Shown here: piece by piece, positions 1-3,989 of the stretch
How positions within the stretch are numbered: the first letter of the stretch is position 1
Layout of the letters: each line of letters opens with the position of its first letter
Assembly (NCBI GenBank): GCA_021161405.1
Contig: JAGHAR010000130.1
Span: forward strand, 1 to 5,110
Source of the DNA: Candidatus Iainarchaeum sp.
GTDB lineage: Archaea > Iainarchaeota > Iainarchaeia > Iainarchaeales > JAGHAR01
Reading direction: 5' to 3'
DNA length: 5,110 nt
Position numbers and translations under genes: made by a program
The notes under the pieces: model-generated
Databases searched by the model: none
What the model saw: the letters and a program-made list of their open reading frames with translations, nothing else
What the model was told of the DNA's origin: nothing

Positions 1-199
1 TGGTGATTATACAGAACATTTTAATGAGGCACAAAGCTTTGTTTATGAACGTTTGTTTTGGGGTTTGGATAGGTTTGATCCTAACAAAAAAGAGTTACGA
101 AGATTTCTCACCGCAAGAGTTAGATTAGCTGTACTGGCTTTTATTACTAGAATTTTAGAAGAAGAGGTGAAAACAGGACCACTTCCAGAAGAGCAATAA
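1..199 (+). CDS. C-terminal end of an unidentified protein (partial, 5' end outside window)
   Basis: A reading frame is open from the left edge (first full codon at 2) to a TAA at 197-199, giving 65 residues. It begins GDYTEHFNEAQ and ends in an acidic, proline-containing tail (GPLPEEQ). The middle is rich in Arg, Leu and Phe and looks helical: YERLFWGLDRFDPNKKELRR, then FLTARVRLAVLAFITRILEEE. There is no membrane-length hydrophobic run without charge and no cysteine, so a soluble helical C-terminus is likely. I do not recognise the family. The gene lies 49 bp upstream of the first possible thyX start on the same strand, so co-transcription is possible, but a weak TATA-like sequence lies in the gap. 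That it is a real gene rests on the uninterrupted frame, plausible composition and fit to the gene layout. Confidence 0.6.
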   Translation, partial: GDYTEHFNEAQSFVYERLFWGLDRFDPNKKELRRFLTARVRLAVLAFITRILEEEVKTGPLPEEQ

Positions 200-216
200 A
201 ATTTGCTGATCTAACA

Positions 217-224
217 ATAATAAA
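217..224 (+). promoter_or_regulatory. Possible TATA box for thyX
   Basis: AATAAATC lies 25-32 bases before the GTG at 249, the distance expected of an archaeal TATA box from a transcription start. It is a weak match to the consensus (TTTATATA-like). If used, the mRNA would be essentially leaderless at GTG 249 and the SD-like AAAGGTG at 245-251 would not be needed. The gene may instead be read through from the upstream gene. Confidence 0.3.
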
Positions 225-248
225 TCTATCGTTGCTATAATTAAAAAG

Positions 249-956
249 GTGTTGTCTTTGCCAGAAGCTAAGTTGAAGGTAAAACTGATACGTTATACAC
301 CTGAGCCAGAGTTAACGGCGGCAACAGCAGCACATCTATGTTATGCCGGAGTTGATATTGATAAATTGCAAAAGAAGATAACTCGCGAATACGCTGAGAA
401 ATTGTTGAAGCATGTTATAGAGAGCGGCCACTGGAGTGTTTTGGAGCATGTCTCTTTTACTTTTGCTATAGAGGGAATAAGCAGAGCCTGTTCGCATCAG
501 TTGGTTAGGCATCGCATAGCTTCCTACTCTCAGCAAAGCCAACGTTACGTTAATGAGGAGAATTTCAATTATATTCTGCCAAAGAGCATTGCTGATAACA
601 AAAAATTTGCTGAAAGGTTTAGGAATTTTATGGATAGCGCAAGAGATTTCTATGCTGAAATGATAGCAAATGGAATTCCAAAAGAAGATGCAAGGTTTGT
701 TTTGCCGAACGCAACAGAGACAAGGATTATAGTGACCATGAATACACGCTCGTTGTATAATTTCTTCGAGAAGCGACTATGCATGAGAGCGCAATGGGAG
801 ATTAGGGCTTTAGCAAACAAGATGCTTAAGCTCTGCAGGAAAGTTGCACCTTTGCTTTTCAAAAATGCTGGCCCAATATGCGAACGCCTTGGCTATTGTC
901 CAGAAGCAAAAAGTTGCGGCAGATATCCTACAAAGGAAGAAGTTTTATCCAAATGA
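249..956 (+). CDS. thyX: Flavin-dependent thymidylate synthase ThyX
   Basis: ThyX makes dTMP from dUMP using methylene-tetrahydrofolate (or an archaeal folate analogue) as carbon donor and FAD/NAD(P)H as reductant, replacing ThyA. Numbering from GTG 249 (235 aa), the signature RHR-x7-S is present at R87-H88-R89 with S97, inside HQLVRHRIASYSQQSQRYV. It follows the conserved HWSVLEH block (61-67). The second active-site region, ARFVLPNATETR to FFEKRLCMRAQWEIR (148-186), supplies the substrate-binding Arg/Asn residues of the family. The C-terminus carries three cysteines (C211, C217, C223) in GPICERLGYCPEAKSCG, a tail I recall from other ThyX proteins. Length is normal. The start is ambiguous: GTG 249, TTG 252 or TTG 258. 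The SD-like AAAGGTG at 245-251 sits 6 bases before TTG 258, which would give a 232-residue protein, whereas the weak TATA box favours leaderless GTG 249. The gene ends 8 bp before the convergent sugar-nucleotide dehydrogenase. Confidence 0.96.
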   Translation: MLSLPEAKLKVKLIRYTPEPELTAATAAHLCYAGVDIDKLQKKITREYAEKLLKHVIESGHWSVLEHVSFTFAIEGISRACSHQLVRHRIASYSQQSQRYVNEENFNYILPKSIADNKKFAERFRNFMDSARDFYAEMIANGIPKEDARFVLPNATETRIIVTMNTRSLYNFFEKRLCMRAQWEIRALANKMLKLCRKVAPLLFKNAGPICERLGYCPEAKSCGRYPTKEEVLSK

Positions 957-964
957 CTAGTATA

Positions 965-2254
965 TTAAATTCCAACGCCAACATATGTAAATCCAATTCT
1001 TTCCAATCTATTGTGCGGAAGATAATTTCTTCCATCGATTATGATAGCTTGCTTCATAATTTTCTTTACTTTTTCAAAGTTAAGCTTTTTAAATTCCTCC
1101 CACTCTGTAATTAAAACCATTGCATCGGAATTTGCCAAAGTTTCGTATGGATTGTTGCAGTATTGAATATGTGGAAAAATTTTCCTCATATTATCCATGG
1201 CTTTTGGATCATATGCTTTTATCTTCGCACCTTTATCAAGAAGCAATCTTATAATTTCAATAGCTGGAGCTTTTCTTATATCATCTGTGTTTGGTTTGAA
1301 CGCTAGGCCTAATACAGCAATCGTTTTATTTTCTAACCCATAAAGCACATCTTCGATTTTTTTGACAAACAGTTTCCTCTGTCTAACGTTGATTTTTATC
1401 ACTTCTTTTAAAAGAGCAAAATTGCATCTATGTTTTTCACCTACTTTTATAAAAGCTTCAATATCCTTCGGAAAACAACTTCCCCCAAATCCGATACCTG
1501 CATTAAGAAAGGCTGTGCCGATACGTTTGTCTAACCCGATTCCCAATGCAACATCTTTTATATTTGCATTAACTTTTTCGCATAGATTGGCTACCATATT
1601 AATAAAAGAAATTTTAGTGGCAAGGAAGGAGTTGCTTGCATGTTTAATTATTTCTGCGCTTTCAGGTGTTGTCTCTAGTATTGGCACATTAAAAGGTCTA
1701 TAGAGTTCGCAAACTTTCCTTATTGCTTCCTTATTTATACCTCCTATAACAATTCTGTCTGGGTTCATAAAATCTTTGACAGCGGAACCTTCTCTTAGAA
1801 ATTCAGGATTACTTATAACGTAAAATTCAACATTAGATTTACTATGTTGTTTTAGTATTTTGTGTACTTTTCTTGCTGTCAGCACTGGAACAGTGCTTTT
1901 TATAACTACTATTTTGTTATCTTTGGCTAGTTTTGCTATCTGCTCTGCGGCTTTTTCTAAATAACTTAGATCTGCAGATCCATCTTTCCTTGCAGGAGTT
2001 CCGACGCAGATGAAAATAATTTCTCCAAAATTAACAGCTTTTTCAATTTTTGTAGTGAACGCAAGTCTTTTTCTGGTTAAGTTTTTGCGGACAATCTCTT
2101 CGAGTCCCGGTTCATAGATAGGAACTTTTCCCTGTTTGAGTTTGTTAATCTTTCTTTTGTCTATATCTACACATACAACGTTGTTGCCGAGTTCTGCCAA
2201 GCATGCGCCTGTAACAAGACCAACGTAACCCGCTCCAATAACTGCGATATTCAT
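965..2254 (-). CDS. UDP-sugar 6-dehydrogenase (UDP-glucose / UDP-ManNAc dehydrogenase family)
   Basis: This cytosolic enzyme oxidises the C6 hydroxyl of a UDP-hexose to the carboxylate in two NAD+-dependent steps, feeding uronic acids into surface polysaccharides or glycans. With M1 at 2254 the product is 429 aa, normal for the family. The N-terminal Rossmann fold opens with GAGYVG (7-12) and acidic D30 ends strand 2 for NAD ribose binding. Other family blocks follow: IYEPGLEE (46-53), VGTPARKDGSADL (84-96), STVP (120-123), NPEFLREGSA (149-158), EIIKHASNSFLATKISFINM (201-220, with K204 and N208) and GFGGSCFPKD (255-264) holding catalytic Cys260 and D264. The C-terminal UDP-binding domain has GLAFKPNTDDIRKAP (316-330). 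The motif set fits UDP-glucose dehydrogenase best, but related UDP-ManNAc dehydrogenases cannot be excluded. An in-frame ATG at 2281 would add nine residues (MSASKSDYF). I prefer 2254 because family members start directly before the GxGxxG strand and a TATA box is placed correctly for it. No SD is visible. Confidence 0.95.
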   Translation of the reverse strand: MNIAVIGAGYVGLVTGACLAELGNNVVCVDIDKRKINKLKQGKVPIYEPGLEEIVRKNLTRKRLAFTTKIEKAVNFGEIIFICVGTPARKDGSADLSYLEKAAEQIAKLAKDNKIVVIKSTVPVLTARKVHKILKQHSKSNVEFYVISNPEFLREGSAVKDFMNPDRIVIGGINKEAIRKVCELYRPFNVPILETTPESAEIIKHASNSFLATKISFINMVANLCEKVNANIKDVALGIGLDKRIGTAFLNAGIGFGGSCFPKDIEAFIKVGEKHRCNFALLKEVIKINVRQRKLFVKKIEDVLYGLENKTIAVLGLAFKPNTDDIRKAPAIEIIRLLLDKGAKIKAYDPKAMDNMRKIFPHIQYCNNPYETLANSDAMVLITEWEEFKKLNFEKVKKIMKQAIIIDGRNYLPHNRLERIGFTYVGVGI

Positions 2255-2280
2255 AAAATAATCTGATTTGCTCGCACTCA

Positions 2281-2288
2281 TATCTAAA
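2281..2288 (-). promoter_or_regulatory. TATA box of the UDP-sugar dehydrogenase gene
   Basis: On the minus strand TTTAGATA occupies 2288 down to 2281, which is 27-34 bases upstream of the A of ATG 2254. That predicts transcription starting at or a few bases before this ATG, a leaderless mRNA consistent with the missing SD. A second AT-rich candidate (AATAAATAAA, about 2317-2308) would instead serve the upstream ATG at 2281. Confidence 0.5.
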
Positions 2289-2346
2289 ACACGAAATAAC
2301 CATCTTTTTTATTTATTGCTAATACATTCAACAAAAAATCTTTGCC

Positions 2347-2360
2347 GATTTAGATAAATC
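2347..2360. repeat. Short inverted repeat in the divergent intergenic region
   Basis: GATTTA-GA-TAAATC forms two perfect 6-bp arms around 2 bases. It lies in the 163-bp gap (2255-2417) between the divergently read dehydrogenase and membrane-protein genes, between their two TATA boxes. It could be a regulator site for either gene. In AT-rich DNA a 6-bp palindrome can easily arise by chance. Apart from this and the TATA boxes I see nothing else in the gap. Confidence 0.25.
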
Positions 2361-2384
2361 TTAAATTGCTGTTTGTCTGCTGAA

Positions 2385-2393
2385 CTTATAAAA
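2385..2393 (+). promoter_or_regulatory. TATA box of the membrane-protein gene
   Basis: CTTATAAAA is a good archaeal TATA box and lies 25-33 bases before ATG 2418, predicting a leaderless transcript starting at that ATG. This is the main reason for choosing 2418 over the in-frame TTG at 2373, which lies upstream of the box. A second AT-rich octamer, TTTATATA at 2402-2409, is too close to ATG 2418 to direct a transcript containing it. Confidence 0.55.
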
Positions 2394-2417
2394 ATATTCG
2401 GTTTATATAATTTAACG

Positions 2418-3011
2418 ATGCCACAAATTATTAGTGTAAATTCTCAAATTAAAGCACCAAAAATTCTTCTGCACGAAACCCAAAAATCTGTTCTGTTTAG
2501 GTTTTTGCTTGTTTTTATTTTAGTGATTGCCTATTTCTGCTTTGTTGTGTTTCATTTTGGAATTAAAAATGGTCTCTGGATAACATTCCTTACATGGTCT
2601 TTCTTTGTCTTTTGTACACCGATAGCTGATGCTGGACTATTGCTTGATTTCCCTGTTCGCCTAATAACTGGAATAAGAATGCTCTACTCTGAAATTTGCG
2701 TTTGGCTATTTGCTGCTGTGCTTAACCTTTATACTTCATTATTCAATCCGCAGATTTATACCAAAACAAAAATTCTCTCGCTGTTTAAATATATCATAAC
2801 GCATCCAATTCCGTACTGGTTAATTATTTTACTATCAGGAATTGGAACATTTCTCTCGATTTATTTCGGCGATGAGCTGCTTGATGTTGTTAGGCATACC
2901 CAAAGAAGTAAATTTGAGAAGCACAAACACAAACACCGCTTAATAATTATTCTCTTCCTAGTAGCTGCAATAATTGTTCTTTATAATTTTTTGATAAACG
3001 AACTTTGTTAA
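2418..3011 (+). CDS. Integral membrane protein of unknown function, about five helices
   Basis: The product from ATG 2418 is 197 aa. Five hydrophobic segments are visible at about 25-47, 52-76, 87-109, 131-150 and 174-193, with a short polar N-terminus and almost no C-terminal tail. Polar and charged residues within or beside the membrane look deliberate: CTPIADAGLLLDFPVRLITG (66-85) ends helix 2 with two Asp and an Arg, SE at 91-92 opens helix 3, and FGDELLDVVRH (150-160) follows helix 4. The loop before the last helix is strongly basic with four His (HTQRSKFEKHKHKHR, 160-174) and could bind metal, acidic lipid or nucleic acid. There is no signal peptide or recognised transporter signature. 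I have an impression that the PIADAG/LLDFPVR region recurs in conserved hypothetical membrane proteins, but I cannot name a family. The gene stands alone, divergent from the dehydrogenase and separated from the heat-shock operon by its own promoter. The upstream TTG at 2373 would add 15 residues and is less likely. Confidence 0.85.
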   Translation: MPQIISVNSQIKAPKILLHETQKSVLFRFLLVFILVIAYFCFVVFHFGIKNGLWITFLTWSFFVFCTPIADAGLLLDFPVRLITGIRMLYSEICVWLFAAVLNLYTSLFNPQIYTKTKILSLFKYIITHPIPYWLIILLSGIGTFLSIYFGDELLDVVRHTQRSKFEKHKHKHRLIIILFLVAAIIVLYNFLINELC

Positions 3012-3054
3012 ACAAGAGAAGCAATGCGATAAATTTAAAAACAGTTTTGTTTAA

Positions 3055-3062
3055 TTTATATT
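3055..3062 (+). promoter_or_regulatory. TATA box of the hsp20-hsp20-cdc48 operon
   Basis: TTTATATT is the strongest TATA-like octamer in the 90-bp gap after the membrane-protein gene. It places transcription start near 3083-3087, about 15-20 bases before ATG 3102, leaving room for the SD AAAGGAGGTGA (3086-3096). An alternative TATA-like run, TTTAAAAA around 3034-3041, would start transcription before the palindrome. Confidence 0.6.
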
Positions 3063-3067
3063 AAAAA

Positions 3068-3086
3068 TGTCTAAAATTTTTAGACA
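3068..3086. promoter_or_regulatory. Perfect 19-bp palindrome, probable heat-shock repressor operator
   Basis: TGTCTAAAATTTTTAGACA consists of two perfect 9-bp arms around a single central T (3077). It begins six bases after the TATA box and ends at the predicted transcription start, so a bound dimer would block RNA polymerase recruitment or initiation. In Archaeoglobus fulgidus the repressor HSR1 controls an hsp20-cdc48 operon through a palindrome of the type CTAAC-N5-GTTAG. The core here, CTAAA-N3-TTTAG, is similar in form but not identical in sequence or spacing. As RNA it would at most form an unstable AU-rich hairpin, and it probably lies mostly upstream of the transcript, so a terminator role is unlikely. 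Confidence 0.65.
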
Positions 3087-3101
3087 AAGGAGGTGAGGCC
3101 A

Positions 3102-3533
3102 ATGGTGTGGGACCCTTTTGAGAATATGCGTAGAATGATGCGCAGAATGTTTGCTGATTTTGAGGATTTTGACAGAAGCTTTTCTGAAGAATTCAGAGGA
3201 GAATTCAGAACACCTCTGGCGGATCTCTGGGAGGACGAGCAGAATTACTACGCAAGCGTAGAGCTTCCAGGTGTTAGCAAGGAAGACATTGAAATCAGAG
3301 CAAAGGACAACGGCTTGGAGATTAAAGCAGTAAGGAAGGAAAAGCATGAGGAAAAAAAGAGAGGACTCTACCACTTGGAGAGGAGCTACGCTGGCTTCTA
3401 TAAGTTCATAAGCTTGCCGAGTGATGCAGATATAAAGAAGGCAGAGGCAAGCTACAAGAACGGCGTGCTTGAAATAAAGATTCCAAAGTTAGCAAAGAGC
3501 GAAGATAAAAGCAAACGCATAGAAATAAAGTAA
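3102..3533 (+). CDS. hsp20: Small heat shock protein, Hsp20/alpha-crystallin family
   Basis: This is an ATP-independent holdase that forms oligomers and keeps unfolding proteins soluble. The product is 143 aa, typical for the family. The N-terminal arm, rich in Met, Arg, Phe and acidic residues (VWDPFENMRRMMRRMF then DFEDFDRSF), is followed by the alpha-crystallin domain from about 38 to 130. Landmarks are the YYASVELPGVSKEDIEI strand pair (49-65), the HLERSYAGFYKFISLP block (91-106) and the hallmark ASYKNGVLEIKIPK (116-129). The C-terminal I-x-I anchor, I140-E-I142, is three bases' worth of codons from the end. ATG 3102 is chosen because the strong SD AAAGGAGGTGA (3086-3096) precedes it by 5 bases; the in-frame GTG at 3093 lies inside that SD. 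It is the first gene of the operon, downstream of the palindromic operator, so heat or stress derepression is expected. Its codons end in G or C more often than those of the preceding membrane-protein gene, which suits high expression. Confidence 0.96.
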   Translation: MVWDPFENMRRMMRRMFADFEDFDRSFSEEFRGEFRTPLADLWEDEQNYYASVELPGVSKEDIEIRAKDNGLEIKAVRKEKHEEKKRGLYHLERSYAGFYKFISLPSDADIKKAEASYKNGVLEIKIPKLAKSEDKSKRIEIK

Positions 3534-3534
3534 C

Positions 3535-3562
3535 TTTCCCTCCCTTTATTTAATTTAATTTC
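3535..3562 (+). other. Pyrimidine/T-rich tract between the two sHSP genes
   Basis: The 43-bp gap between the hsp20 genes begins with a strand made almost only of T and C, then T with A pairs (CTTTCCCTCCCTTTATTTAA and onward), followed by the SD GCGAGGTGA (3564-3572) of the second gene. Archaeal RNA polymerase can terminate on T-rich stretches without a hairpin, so partial termination could lower expression of the second sHSP and cdc48 relative to the first. The longest uninterrupted T run is only three, so this is a weak proposal. Confidence 0.2.
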
Positions 3563-3576
3563 TGCGAGGTGAAGCA

Positions 3577-3981
3577 ATGATTTTTGATCCATTTGGAGAT
3601 GATTTTTTTAAGGATCTATTTGGCGAAATGTTCAACATTTCTAGGCCAAAGATTGGTGAAGAGCATACTACTCCACTTACGGAAACGCTTATAATTGGCA
3701 AAGAATTGATTGTTTTAGTTGAGCTTCCCGGTGCGAAAAAAGAAAGCATAAAGATTGAGCTACGTGGCAATATGCTGCGAATTAAAGCTACTGCTGATTT
3801 TTACCATGCTTCCCAGCCTAAAGAATATGTGCAGAACATTCAGCTACCTGTTAAGGTTGACAAAAAGTACAGCAAAACATTCCATAACGGAATTCTCGAG
3901 CTGAAATTCAAAATAAAGGGCTGGCTTCCCAAGCCACGCGCTGTTGAGGAAGAAGAGAGCGATATAATTCCGATAAAGTAG
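3577..3981 (+). CDS. Second, divergent small heat shock protein (Hsp20 family)
   Basis: This is a 134-aa alpha-crystallin-domain protein, probably a chaperone partner or specialised paralogue of the sHSP before it. It opens with [18 protein letters not shown], an acidic/Phe-rich arm of the same style. The domain runs from about 33 to 116, with [17 protein letters not shown] (46-62) matching the ELPG strand of the first protein, and [16 protein letters not shown] (99-114) replacing the usual A-x-x-x-N-GVL motif, with Gly105-Ile106-Leu107. The loop between them is shorter than in the first protein. The C-terminus has an acidic stretch (EEEESD) and ends in I131-P132-I133-K, a textbook I-x-I anchor. 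ATG 3577 is preceded by SD GCGAGGTGA. Its stop codon overlaps the SD of cdc48, 8 bp before the next ATG, which suggests translational coupling. Sequence similarity to its neighbour is low outside the motifs, so this is an old duplication or a separate acquisition. Confidence 0.9.
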   Translation: MIFDPFGDDFFKDLFGEMFNISRPKIGEEHTTPLTETLIIGKELIVLVELPGAKKESIKIELRGNMLRIKATADFYHASQPKEYVQNIQLPVKVDKKYSKTFHNGILELKFKIKGWLPKPRAVEEEESDIIPIK

Positions 3982-3989
3982 GTGAGAGT

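Noticed and set aside
2..199. The partial first gene has a segment (GLDRFDPNKKELRRFL) faintly like the region 2 pattern of bacterial sigma factors.
   Set aside because: The resemblance is a few residues, only the C-terminus is seen, region 4 is not present after it, and the rest of the window is archaeal. Not enough to assign a family.
236..241. TATAAT before thyX resembling a bacterial -10 box.
   Set aside because: No -35 hexamer lies at a suitable distance, and it is too near the start codons; the other promoters in the window are archaeal in form.
1362..1703. A 113-codon open frame on the + strand inside the dehydrogenase gene.
   Set aside because: It lies opposite the conserved catalytic region of the dehydrogenase, has no SD or domain, and is an antisense shadow.
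3031..3056. AT-rich imperfect inverted repeat around AAAACAGTTTT after the membrane-protein gene, a possible terminator.
   Set aside because: The perfect arms are only 5 bp, pairing beyond that is broken, and archaeal termination does not rely on hairpins. Runs of four T may contribute to termination, but this cannot be supported as a defined terminator.
3093..3101. Upstream GTG start for the first hsp20.
   Set aside because: The GTG lies within the AGGAGGTGA ribosome binding site that is correctly spaced for ATG 3102.
3189..3209. Direct repeat of GAATTCAGA with a 12-base period inside hsp20.
   Set aside because: It encodes two similar peptide units (EFRG, EFRT) in the linker before the alpha-crystallin domain and is only two copies, so it reads as ordinary coding sequence.
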